A stretch of 41,578 nt of DNA from contig JAFQKN010000160.1 of the NCBI GenBank assembly GCA_017396895.1, positions 1 to 41,578 of the forward strand. The letters run 5' to 3'. A model generated the notes under the pieces. The model had not been told where the DNA came from, did not search any database, and was given only the letters and a program-made list of their open reading frames with translations. Both the position numbers and the translations under genes were made by a program. This document shows positions 22,875 through 31,015 of this stretch, piece after piece. Source of the stretch: Clostridia bacterium. GTDB taxonomy: Bacteria > Bacillota > Clostridia > Oscillospirales > Acutalibacteraceae. The stretch's first letter is position 1. Every line of letters begins with the position of its first letter.

Positions 22875-24413
22875 ATGTCTGACAAACAATTCACCGTCCG
22901 TGTGACAGATGCACCGTTTTGTGCAAAAGGGGACGGGATCACCAATGACCGAGCCTCTATACAGGCTGCCATTGACTATGCAGCCGCAAACGGCGGCGGT
23001 ACGGTCATATTGGATGCGGGAAAAGTGTATTTAAGCGGCAATCTGTTTCTGAAAAGTCATGTGGAACTGCATTTTGAGGACGGTGCAACGCTGTTGCAGA
23101 GCAGTGATCCCGAGGATTATGTAAAGCCTGTTGACACAGGATATGCTCTTTTCCGTCCGCAATACGGTCACAATCTGTATTCGCATATCAAATGGAGTCA
23201 TTTGTGGTACTACAATTATCCGCTTTTGTTCGCAGAAGAAGGCACGCATGATTTTAAGATCAGCGGTCACGGCATTGTTAAAATGATGCCCGACGATGAG
23301 CCCGAAAAAATACTCAAGGTCTGTCCCATCGCTTTCTACCGCGTGCATCACTTTGAAATTTCCGATATCACCATTACAAACTATCATTCCTACGCTATGA
23401 TGCCCTTTACGAGCGATCACGGTGTTATCCGCAATGTGACGGTCGAAAAATGGAGCCACGGAAACGGTGACGGCATTTGCCTGATGAACTGTCAGCACAT
23501 CCGCATTACGGGCTGCAAAATGCACACGGGGGATGATTCGGTTTACATCTTTTCTTCTTACAAAGATCCCCGCGGCGGCGGATGGTGGTCGTCGGATGAA
23601 CCGCAGGCCTCGTTGGATATCGAAGTCGATCACTGCGACCTGAAATCCAACCATTGCAAGGCCTTCGGGATGATTTTGTGGGGCATTGACTGTCCCGATC
23701 AGTCTAAAGTGGAAGTACGAAACGTCTATGTGCACGACAATCACTTCCAGACCGTCGGAAACTGGAATTATAACCCGTATACAACGAAGATCGGCTATCC
23801 GCCCGTGACAAATGTCCGTTTTGAAAACAATGTGATCGATGCCATTGAGCCTAACTTTTTTGAAACGCAGATCACGGATATGAATTATTTTCATTCTACC
23901 TCTTTTTTCAAGAACGGTGATTTTGCGGACGGTCTGTGCTTCTGGTCTTATCGCCCCTCGTCCGACGCGATCACGGTCGGAAAAACCGTGTTCGGGGAGG
24001 ATGAAAAAAACTATGCCTGTATTGAAACGGTTGCCGACAAACAGAACGCTTTGTATCAGGGCTTGTATGTCCGCAAAGAAGCCCCCTGTTGCTTCTGGGC
24101 AAAGGTGAAAACGGACGGCGGAAAATGGCAGATGTTTGTGCGTGATCTTGAAACGCAGGAACTCGTGTGCACAAAAGAATTCTGCAACACCGAATGGGAA
24201 GATCTGCAAATGGATTTTACGGTTTCCGTAAGTGCAAATTACCACATCGGCATAGAGCACATCGGCGGTGAACAGGGAAGTGCCTGTATAACGAATGCAA
24301 CATTGCTTGGCAACAACGAAGCCGCATTCGGTTATGTGCGTGTGGGCACCGATCCGCAACGGAATTGGAAACCGCTGTATTTTTATGATCCCGATCTGTG
24401 GAAGGAGGAGTAA
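22875..24413 (+). CDS. GH28-like polysaccharide hydrolase with C-terminal carbohydrate-binding-type module
   Basis: The 512-residue protein starts with the typical GDGITNDRASIQAAID segment (19-34), followed by a right-handed beta-helix. Likely catalytic positions are NGDG (197-200) and G-D220-D221 (TGDDSV); the GHG triad position reads CKAFGM and is not conserved. Residues about 345-490 form a separate beta-sandwich of the CBM type. AGGAGG at 22861-22866 favours ATG 22875 over GTG 22869. There is no signal peptide. Its place next to a fucosidase suggests a fucose-containing polysaccharide, for example pectic or rhamnogalacturonan material. Confidence 0.8.
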   Translation: MSDKQFTVRVTDAPFCAKGDGITNDRASIQAAIDYAAANGGGTVILDAGKVYLSGNLFLKSHVELHFEDGATLLQSSDPEDYVKPVDTGYALFRPQYGHNLYSHIKWSHLWYYNYPLLFAEEGTHDFKISGHGIVKMMPDDEPEKILKVCPIAFYRVHHFEISDITITNYHSYAMMPFTSDHGVIRNVTVEKWSHGNGDGICLMNCQHIRITGCKMHTGDDSVYIFSSYKDPRGGGWWSSDEPQASLDIEVDHCDLKSNHCKAFGMILWGIDCPDQSKVEVRNVYVHDNHFQTVGNWNYNPYTTKIGYPPVTNVRFENNVIDAIEPNFFETQITDMNYFHSTSFFKNGDFADGLCFWSYRPSSDAITVGKTVFGEDEKNYACIETVADKQNALYQGLYVRKEAPCCFWAKVKTDGGKWQMFVRDLETQELVCTKEFCNTEWEDLQMDFTVSVSANYHIGIEHIGGEQGSACITNATLLGNNEAAFGYVRVGTDPQRNWKPLYFYDPDLWKEE

Positions 24414-24415
24414 GC

Positions 24416-24733
24416 ATGGACGGAAAAACAAGCATTCAATATCTGCAGAACTACATTCGCTCCAAGGATCATCACCCCGAACTTGTCAAAGACTATTTTC
24501 TGAAACTGTCGGGGGAAGTCGGTGAACTGGCAGAAGCCGTCCGTCACGGTCTTGTACGCGGTGAAGGCGGCGGTGTCAAGGGCACGATCGATGAGGAGAT
24601 ATGGGATTGTATGTATTATCTCATAGCCCTTGCAAACTGTTATGATATTGACCTCGAAAAAACGATAGCCGAAAAAGAAGCCATCAACAACAAAAAATAC
24701 AACACCGGCATAGAATTTGAACAAAATAGGTAA
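24416..24733 (+). CDS. MazG-like nucleotide pyrophosphohydrolase
   Basis: The 105-residue protein has the all-alpha MazG-type metal site: GEVGELAEA near 35-43, and EEIWD with a following Asp-rich helix. It hydrolyses non-canonical or specific NTPs. ATG 24416 is two bases after the GH28-like stop, with GGAGGAG inside that gene's end, so the genes are co-translated. Its role in a glycan operon is unclear; sugar-nucleotide balance is a possibility. A terminator follows. Confidence 0.82.
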   Translation: MDGKTSIQYLQNYIRSKDHHPELVKDYFLKLSGEVGELAEAVRHGLVRGEGGGVKGTIDEEIWDCMYYLIALANCYDIDLEKTIAEKEAINNKKYNTGIEFEQNR

Positions 24734-24742
24734 ACACAGAAA

Positions 24743-24777
24743 AACGCACCTTCTGCATTTTTTGCAAAAGGTGCGTT
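24743..24777. terminator. Bidirectional terminator
   Basis: AACGCACCTT (24743-24752) pairs with AAGGTGCGTT (24768-24777), with inner TGCA/TGCA pairing. It ends the fucosidase operon (+) and the MFS gene (-). Confidence 0.8.
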
Positions 24778-24790
24778 GTGTTATTTGATT

Positions 24791-26245
24791 TTAATCCCAC
24801 TCACAACCCGTTACGGTGTCAAGGTCAATTCCCGTTGTGTCGTGGGTTTTGGCGGCCATGGCAATAAGTGCGGCGGCAAAGCCGGGCACGGTGAGGGCCA
24901 GTGCCACGATCCACGTAATGCCGTTTCCGAAAACGGTAAGAAGCGGCAGGCTCACGCCGTAGGACACCACAACACCCAATGCTACCACCACAAATTCTGC
25001 AGACATGATGGACGAACGTAAATTGGTAGGTGCGGATTCACCGATCATCATAATGATAACGTCGTTTGTGGAATAGTAACTGCCGATGCACGCACCGCAC
25101 AAAAAGCCGACCAAATACGGATGCCATGCCAGTTTTGCACCGATCGTAAAACCTAAAAATGCGATCAAACAGTTGCAGGCGGTGGTAAGAGCCGCGGCTT
25201 TTCTGCCTTTGGAGTCGGAAATGAAGCCCATGATGACCTGTGAAACGGCACAGCCGACAGGAAACATGAACAGGGCACTTGTGACAGGCCCGATGCTGAC
25301 GGCATCCATCAGCGCATCGCTCATTTCGGCAAACAGACCTTGGTTGAGGTAACTTTCGGCATAGCCGTAGGTCAGGATCACCTGATAATTGATGGACGTG
25401 ATAAAACCGATGTTAGCGAGTGCGCCCACGATGTACAGCCAGCGCAGTTGTTTGTGTTTGAATGCAAATTTCAGTGCGGGGATCACTCCGCCCTGTGCAT
25501 TGTCGATGATCTTTTGCTGTTTTTCGTGTTCTCTTTCTTCGTCCGTCATGCGCAGATATTTGAGTCGCGCATCAATGAACGCATCTGTTTCGCGTGCAAA
25601 GAACAACGCGACACCGCAGGCAAGAAGTCCCACCAAGGCGGGGATCAAATATACGTTTCTCCACTGCGAAGCGTCTTCCATGAGTAAGCGTCTGAGCAAG
25701 GGTACGAGCATAACACCCATGTTGGCGAAGAATTTGATGGATGAATAGATCCTCGCCCTGTGCTTGCTCGGTGCGGATTCCATGATGTAGACCACCTGCA
25801 TATCGTGAGGGATAAAGAACTGCACGATGCACGCACCCACCGCATACAGCACGATGTTGTTCGACAGGAAAATGACCAACATCGACAAGCTCATGCCGAA
25901 GGTGTTGATGATCAGGAACATTTTTCTGCCGAAACGGTCGGCAAGCGGTTTGTAGAAAATGGCAAGGGCCTGGAACGGCACGACCACCATGGAAAGAATA
26001 TCGAGCAGACCGACACTGCTTTCTCCGTATTTGGCAAACAGATCGTTTGCAATTTCCGTTTTCATCAACGTGCCGATCTGCGATGCCACTTCGTCGGTGA
26101 TGTAGATCAGACTGATGATAAAAACAAGATAAACAAGATAATAATTGCTTTTGGGACGCATTTTCTCGCGTTCCCATTTTTGAATCTCTTTTTCCCGTTT
26201 TGCAGAAAGTTTTCGCAACTGCTCGGGCGTTTTTGCTTTCCCCAT
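24791..26245 (-). CDS. MFS transporter, sugar-porter-like
   Basis: The 484-residue protein has about 12 membrane helices, a charged 30-residue N-terminal tail (Lys/Glu/Arg-rich) and the conserved MFS loop motif after helix 2 (PLADRFGRKMF). A second copy follows in the other half (GFISDSKGRKA). A charged middle loop (about 220-245) is typical of MFS sugar porters. GGAGAC precedes ATG 26245. Cargo is unknown. It is transcribed divergently from yifB. Confidence 0.85.
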   Translation of the reverse strand: MGKAKTPEQLRKLSAKREKEIQKWEREKMRPKSNYYLVYLVFIISLIYITDEVASQIGTLMKTEIANDLFAKYGESSVGLLDILSMVVVPFQALAIFYKPLADRFGRKMFLIINTFGMSLSMLVIFLSNNIVLYAVGACIVQFFIPHDMQVVYIMESAPSKHRARIYSSIKFFANMGVMLVPLLRRLLMEDASQWRNVYLIPALVGLLACGVALFFARETDAFIDARLKYLRMTDEEREHEKQQKIIDNAQGGVIPALKFAFKHKQLRWLYIVGALANIGFITSINYQVILTYGYAESYLNQGLFAEMSDALMDAVSIGPVTSALFMFPVGCAVSQVIMGFISDSKGRKAAALTTACNCLIAFLGFTIGAKLAWHPYLVGFLCGACIGSYYSTNDVIIMMIGESAPTNLRSSIMSAEFVVVALGVVVSYGVSLPLLTVFGNGITWIVALALTVPGFAAALIAMAAKTHDTTGIDLDTVTGCEWD

Positions 26246-26276
26246 AAACGTCTCCTTTTTTTTATTTCTATCTTAA

Positions 26277-26305
26277 ATTATGCTATTGTCGTGCGTATTT
26301 GTCAA
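26277..26305 (-). promoter_or_regulatory. Promoter of the MFS transporter gene
   Basis: On the minus strand: TTGACA (26300-26305), a 17-bp spacer and CATAAT (26277-26282). It is divergent from the yifB promoter, 41 bp away. Confidence 0.65.
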
Positions 26306-26345
26306 GACAAAATCACGATAAGGATAAAAAACAACACAAAATCCC

Positions 26346-26374
26346 TTGACATTGCTTTGACAGATGGGTATAAT
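26346..26374 (+). promoter_or_regulatory. Consensus promoter of yifB/comM
   Basis: Perfect TTGACA (26346-26351), a 17-bp spacer and perfect TATAAT (26369-26374). The predicted start lies within the LexA-like box at 26381-26392. Confidence 0.85.
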
Positions 26375-26380
26375 AAAAAA

Positions 26381-26392
26381 GAACAAATGTTC
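26381..26392. promoter_or_regulatory. LexA-like (SOS) operator at the yifB start site
   Basis: GAAC-AAAT-GTTC matches the Gram-positive LexA/DinR core GAAC-N4-GTTC. It covers the expected transcription start, a position where a bound repressor would block initiation. Confidence 0.6.
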
Positions 26393-26413
26393 ATTTTTAA
26401 GGGCGGTGAAGAA

Positions 26414-27943
26414 ATGGCTTTTGCTATCAATTCCATAGGACTTTACGGATTGCACGCTTTTTTGGTTGAGGTCGAGGCAGATGTCAGTTTCGGAAAATTT
26501 AAGTTTGACATTGTGGGGTTGCCCGATGCGGCTGTTTCCGAATCTCGTGAGCGTGTGCGTGCCGCGATCAAAAACAGCGGATATGCATTTTCCAACAATC
26601 ACATAACCGTCAATTTGGCTCCTGCGGATGTTCGCAAGGAGGGACCGATTTATGATCTTCCCATTTTTGTTGCATTGCTCAAAGCCACGGGACAACTCAA
26701 AGCCAATGTGTCGGATTCCGCTTTTGTGGGTGAATTGGCATTGTCGGGGCAGATACGTCCAATCAACGGCGTATTGCCCATGGTAATGAAAGCGCGTGAT
26801 GCAGGCATTGCAACCATTTATATTCCTTACGGCAATGCCGCAGAAGCCGCTGTTGTGGAGGGCATCGAGATTTTTGCCGTTCACAGCATCGAAGAACTCA
26901 TGGGGCACTTGAACGGAGAAGATCTGTTGGAACCGCTTGTGCACACGGGCTTGCAATCCATGCAGGAAAAACCCGTGTATCTTGATTTTGCCGATGTCAA
27001 AGGGCAGGACAATGCAAAACGTGCCGTGGAATTGGCGGCGGCAGGCGGTCACAATCTGCTGATGATCGGTTCGCCCGGTTCGGGTAAGAGTATGCTTGCC
27101 AAGCGCATTCCGTCCATATTGCCGGCACTCGATTTTGAAGAAGCCCTCGAAACCACCAAAATTTATTCCATTGCGGGTGAGTTGCAGGAAAAACAGGGAC
27201 TTCTGACCGAACGTCCCTTCCGTTCGCCGCATCATTCCGTTTCCGCGGCAGGGCTTGCGGGCGGCGGTGCCATTCCGAAACCGGGTGAAATCTCATTGGC
27301 GCACAACGGTGTTTTGTTTTTGGATGAACTGCCCGAGTTTTCACGCAATGCAATGGAGATCATGCGTCAACCCTTGGAGGACGGAGAAATTCATATTTCC
27401 CGTGTGTTCGGCACTTTGACGTATCCCAGTTCTGTCATGCTCGTGGCCGCCATGAACCCCTGTCCGTGCGGTTACAAAGGGCATCCGAAGAAACAGTGTA
27501 CCTGCACCAAACAGGCGGCCGACCGCTATATCGGTAAGGTTTCGGGGCCTTTGCTGGATCGCATAGACATTCACATTGAGGTGGAGCCTGTAGAATATAA
27601 GCATCTGCGTGACAATACCCCCGCAGAATCCAGTGCAAAGATCCGCGAACGTGTGGAACGTGTGCGTGCGATTCAGCGCGAACGCTTTGCAGGCACGCCG
27701 ACACTTGTCAATGCCCGTATGACATCGGCGCAAACGAGACAATTCTGCATTTTGACCGACAGCGGCGAAAAAATGATGCGCGAAATGTTTGAAGCACTCA
27801 ATCTTTCCGCCCGTGCTTACGACAAAGTGCTTCATGTGGCGCGAACCATTGCCGATGCGGAAGAAGCGGATCTCATTACCGATGAGCATATTTTTGAAGC
27901 GGTGCAATACCGCAGTTTAGACCGTAAATTCTGGCAGGTATAA
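26414..27943 (+). CDS. comM: YifB/ComM family Mg-chelatase-like AAA+ ATPase
   Basis: The 509-residue protein has the family's N-terminal ChlI-like domain (about 1-170). The AAA+ domain has Walker A GSPGSGKS (219-226), Walker B LFLDELPE (301-308) and a Cys cluster around NPCPCGYKGH with QCTC. ComM helicases promote branch migration when incoming DNA is integrated during transformation; comF is also encoded in this window. ATG 26414 follows GGCGGTGAA, at the family's normal length. A consensus promoter and a LexA-like box precede it, and a long hairpin terminator follows. Confidence 0.9.
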   Translation: MAFAINSIGLYGLHAFLVEVEADVSFGKFKFDIVGLPDAAVSESRERVRAAIKNSGYAFSNNHITVNLAPADVRKEGPIYDLPIFVALLKATGQLKANVSDSAFVGELALSGQIRPINGVLPMVMKARDAGIATIYIPYGNAAEAAVVEGIEIFAVHSIEELMGHLNGEDLLEPLVHTGLQSMQEKPVYLDFADVKGQDNAKRAVELAAAGGHNLLMIGSPGSGKSMLAKRIPSILPALDFEEALETTKIYSIAGELQEKQGLLTERPFRSPHHSVSAAGLAGGGAIPKPGEISLAHNGVLFLDELPEFSRNAMEIMRQPLEDGEIHISRVFGTLTYPSSVMLVAAMNPCPCGYKGHPKKQCTCTKQAADRYIGKVSGPLLDRIDIHIEVEPVEYKHLRDNTPAESSAKIRERVERVRAIQRERFAGTPTLVNARMTSAQTRQFCILTDSGEKMMREMFEALNLSARAYDKVLHVARTIADAEEADLITDEHIFEAVQYRSLDRKFWQV

Positions 27944-27959
27944 CAGACATAAACGAGTA

Positions 27960-28008
27960 AGGACAGTATCTGTATCCGTTTTTCGGATGTTGATACTGTC
28001 CTGTTTTC
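27960..28008 (+). terminator. Terminator after yifB
   Basis: AGGACAGTATC (27960-27970) pairs with GATACTGTCCT (27992-28002), enclosing a second stem ATCCG/CGGAT (27974-27988). A GTTTTC tract follows. Confidence 0.8.
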
Positions 28009-28012
28009 TTTA

Positions 28013-29149
28013 TTATCTTTTCTTTCCGCAAATAGCCGCAACAGCAATACCTGCGGCGGTCAGGGCGGCCGCTGAAACGATCGCAACGGGCTTGATGAGT
28101 TTTTTGACCTGCATGACACTGGTAGGCATGATCGGCTGAATCAGTTCAAACAGGGGATTGTGTACACGGTCGGCCGTCAGTTCTCCGAACGTCAATGTAA
28201 AGTTTGTGTATGCGCGCGGATCATCTTCCGGAATATCAAATACACGCACACCGCGATTGCGACCGGGACCGTATACGTTGAAGCCCGTACCTTGCGTGTA
28301 ACCGAGATCAATGCCACGGTAGGGAAGGACGAAGGAATTGATATGATCGTGTCCGAAGAAAATGCCGAATATGTCTCCCTTTTCGGCAAGCACATCAAAC
28401 TGACCGCTTTGTGTTTTCGGAACGGCAGGAGATTCACCCATGAATTCTCCCTTTTCAATTGCAGATGCAGGAAGCACATAATACTGATCTTTGAATGCGT
28501 GGAAGGCTTCCACTGCACCTTTTGTACCTTTGGGGACGCGCTGAATGACGTTCATCACTTCCCACGGCGGAATATGCTGAAAGACAAGTGATGGCACGTA
28601 ATCACCGTTTTCTTCTTTGAGTGCATCGCGTACGGCTATATAATCATCAAGTTGATTCTGTCCGATGGCTTTGTATGCCCCGGCTTCCGCTTCACCGTTG
28701 GAATCAAATATATAAATATTGAACGCCGTGTTGCCGTTTTTTCCGTAGACCGGCAAATTGAACAGTCCCGAGGAAAGATCATTCGCATAGGAACCGCCTG
28801 CACACATGGGAGATTCGGCATACATTTTCATCTGCTCTGCATTGGAAATGCCGCATTCACGGTCATGGTTGCCGAACGCCACCAAAAGGGGAATATTGTT
28901 TTCTTCCAAGGGTGCGAGCAGGGCGGATAATACTTTTCTGACCTTTTCCCAGGTGTTTCCCTTGTATAGCGGAATCGGGCCGTAAATCTGATCTCCCGTA
29001 AAAATAACAAGATCGGGTTTTGCTTTTTCTACGGCCAGACGGATGAGTTTGACCGTGTCGGGATTCATCAGCGGCAACTCCTGTGTGTCTGCGATCTGCA
29101 TAATTCGCAGATGTCCGTCACGGAATGCGATCTTTTGGTTGTAAGGCAT
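28013..29149 (-). CDS. Metallophosphoesterase with C-terminal membrane anchor
   Basis: The 378-residue protein carries calcineurin-like motifs: ADTQ near the N-terminus (the usual DxH reads D-T-Q), FTGDQIYG, GNHDRE, FQHIPPWE and GHDHINSF. A hydrophobic C-terminal helix followed by CGKKR (the last 25 residues) should anchor it to the membrane with the enzyme domain inside, as no signal peptide is seen. ATG 29149 follows GGAGGT. The aspS terminator ends just before this ribosome site and no promoter is evident, so its expression may depend on read-through. Confidence 0.82.
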   Translation of the reverse strand: MPYNQKIAFRDGHLRIMQIADTQELPLMNPDTVKLIRLAVEKAKPDLVIFTGDQIYGPIPLYKGNTWEKVRKVLSALLAPLEENNIPLLVAFGNHDRECGISNAEQMKMYAESPMCAGGSYANDLSSGLFNLPVYGKNGNTAFNIYIFDSNGEAEAGAYKAIGQNQLDDYIAVRDALKEENGDYVPSLVFQHIPPWEVMNVIQRVPKGTKGAVEAFHAFKDQYYVLPASAIEKGEFMGESPAVPKTQSGQFDVLAEKGDIFGIFFGHDHINSFVLPYRGIDLGYTQGTGFNVYGPGRNRGVRVFDIPEDDPRAYTNFTLTFGELTADRVHNPLFELIQPIMPTSVMQVKKLIKPVAIVSAAALTAAGIAVAAICGKKR

Positions 29150-29167
29150 ATAAAAACCTCCGAAAAA

Positions 29168-29196
29168 GGCTGTTGCAGCGGTTTTCTGCAACAGCC
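29168..29196 (-). terminator. Terminator of aspS
   Basis: GGCTGTTGCA (29168-29177) pairs with TGCAACAGCC (29187-29196) with a 9-nt loop and a T-run on the minus strand. It lies between aspS and the metallophosphoesterase. The stem is the same as that of the terminator at 3011-3052. Confidence 0.8.
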
Positions 29197-29208
29197 CTGT
29201 AAGTTTGA

Positions 29209-30996
29209 TTATTCTTGTGCGTCTTCTTTGTCGGTAATGGCAAGGGCGAGCAGTTCCAATTGATCTTCGTCAACGGGGGCGGGACAATTGGTCATGGATT
29301 CGGTTGCATCCTTGAGTTTGGGAAATGCAATGACGTCACGCAGGCTTTCGCAACCGAGCATCTGCATCACAAGACGGTCGAGACCGATGCCCATTCCGCC
29401 GTGCGGAGGCGGGCCGAATCGGAATGCATCCAACAGGAAACCGAACTTGCGGTGGGCTTCTTCTTCGCTGAGTCCCAAGAGTTTGAACATTCTGTTCTGC
29501 AGTTCGGGGTTGGTGATACGAATGGAGCCGGAAGAAAGTTCGATGCCGTTGAACACAAGGTCATAAGCCTTTGCACGAACCTTTGCTTTGTCGGTTTCAA
29601 GGTATTCAAGGCACTCATCCATGGGTGAGGTGAAGGGATGGTGCATGGCAACCCATGTTCCGCTGTCTTCATCCCAGTCAAAGAACGGGAATTCAACGAT
29701 CCAGAGCAGGTTGTTTGTATTGGGGATGATATCCAGTTTCTTGGCAACGTCGCAACGCAGAGAGCCGAGAATGGAGAGTGCAAGGCTGTTCTTGTCGGCA
29801 ATGATAATGACCACGTCACCTTTTTCTGCACCGACCTTATCGAGAATGGCCTGCATTTTTTCTTCACTGATGAATTTGCCGAAGGAAGACGCAATGCCGT
29901 CATCGGTCCAACGGATCCATGCAAGACCTTTCGCACCGATGCCTTTTGCTTTTTCGGTAAGTTTGTCGATTTCTTTTCTGGAGTAGGTGGTGACGGCGTT
30001 CTTCGCGCAGAAAGCACGTACACTGCCGCCGTTTGCAATTGCACCTTCAAAGACACCGAAACCGCAATCGGCAAGAATATCGGAAAGATTGACAAGTTCC
30101 ATGCCGAAACGGGTATCGGGCTTGTCCGAACCGTAGCGTTCCATTGCATCCTTATAAGTCAGTCGCGGAAGCGGCAGGGGAATGTCGATATCCAGGCATT
30201 CTTTAAATACCTTTGCGATATAGCCTTCACCGATGGAAAGAACGTCTTCTACGTCCACGAAAGACATTTCAATGTCGATCTGTGTAAATTCGGGCTGACG
30301 GTCTGCACGGGAGTCTTCATCACGGAAGCAACGCGCGATCTGGAAGTAACGGTCAAAACCGGCTACCATGGACAACTGTTTGTACAACTGCGGAGACTGC
30401 GGAAGTGCATAGAATGTACCGTGATGCAGTCTGGAGGGAACAAGGAAGTCTCTTGCGCCTTCGGGGGTGGAACGGATTAAGATCGGCGTTTCGATCTCAA
30501 TGAATCCGTTGTCATAGAAGTAATCTCTTGTGACCTTTGCAACCTTGTTGCGGAACAGAATGTTGTTCTGCAGTTCCGGACGGCGCAGGTCAAGATAACG
30601 GTATTTGAGTCTGCTGATCTCGTTTGTGGGGCAGTTGTTGATGATCTCAAAAGGCGGAGTTTCACTCTTGTTCAGAATGCGCAGTTCTTTTACGTCGATT
30701 TCAATTTCACCCGTGGGGATCTCGGTGTTCTTTGCCGAGCGTTCACGCACGGTACCGACGGCTGCAAGAACATATTCGCTTTTGGCACCCGCTGCCTTTT
30801 CAAAAACCGCTTTATCGGTGTTTTCATCAAATGCCAATTGAATAAGGCCGGTTCTGTCGCGCAGATCAATGAAGATCAGGCTGCCGAGATTGCGCTGGCG
30901 TTGTACCCAGCCGAACACGGTGACTTCTTTGCCGGCATCGCTCAAACGGAAATTGCCGCAATAGTCCGTTCTTTTCAATCCTGCTAAAAATTCCAT
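29209..30996 (-). CDS. aspS: Aspartyl-tRNA synthetase
   Basis: The 595-residue class II enzyme has an N-terminal OB-fold anticodon-binding domain (about 1-110), the catalytic core with a bacterial GAD insertion, and class II motif 3 near the end (GMGIGLDRL). It charges tRNA-Asp; some bacterial forms also charge tRNA-Asn, and the sequence does not say which. AGGAGG is placed 12 bases before the ATG, a longer gap than usual. It follows hisS by 19 bp and shares its transcript, as in many Clostridia. Confidence 0.96.
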   Translation of the reverse strand: MEFLAGLKRTDYCGNFRLSDAGKEVTVFGWVQRQRNLGSLIFIDLRDRTGLIQLAFDENTDKAVFEKAAGAKSEYVLAAVGTVRERSAKNTEIPTGEIEIDVKELRILNKSETPPFEIINNCPTNEISRLKYRYLDLRRPELQNNILFRNKVAKVTRDYFYDNGFIEIETPILIRSTPEGARDFLVPSRLHHGTFYALPQSPQLYKQLSMVAGFDRYFQIARCFRDEDSRADRQPEFTQIDIEMSFVDVEDVLSIGEGYIAKVFKECLDIDIPLPLPRLTYKDAMERYGSDKPDTRFGMELVNLSDILADCGFGVFEGAIANGGSVRAFCAKNAVTTYSRKEIDKLTEKAKGIGAKGLAWIRWTDDGIASSFGKFISEEKMQAILDKVGAEKGDVVIIIADKNSLALSILGSLRCDVAKKLDIIPNTNNLLWIVEFPFFDWDEDSGTWVAMHHPFTSPMDECLEYLETDKAKVRAKAYDLVFNGIELSSGSIRITNPELQNRMFKLLGLSEEEAHRKFGFLLDAFRFGPPPHGGMGIGLDRLVMQMLGCESLRDVIAFPKLKDATESMTNCPAPVDEDQLELLALAITDKEDAQE

Positions 30997-31015
30997 ATCG
31001 GTATATATCCTCCTC

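Noticed and set aside
25760..26413. Upstream extension of the yifB frame by 218 codons
   Set aside because: It is antisense to the MFS transporter and contains both divergent promoters; family length and the consensus promoter support the ATG at 26414.
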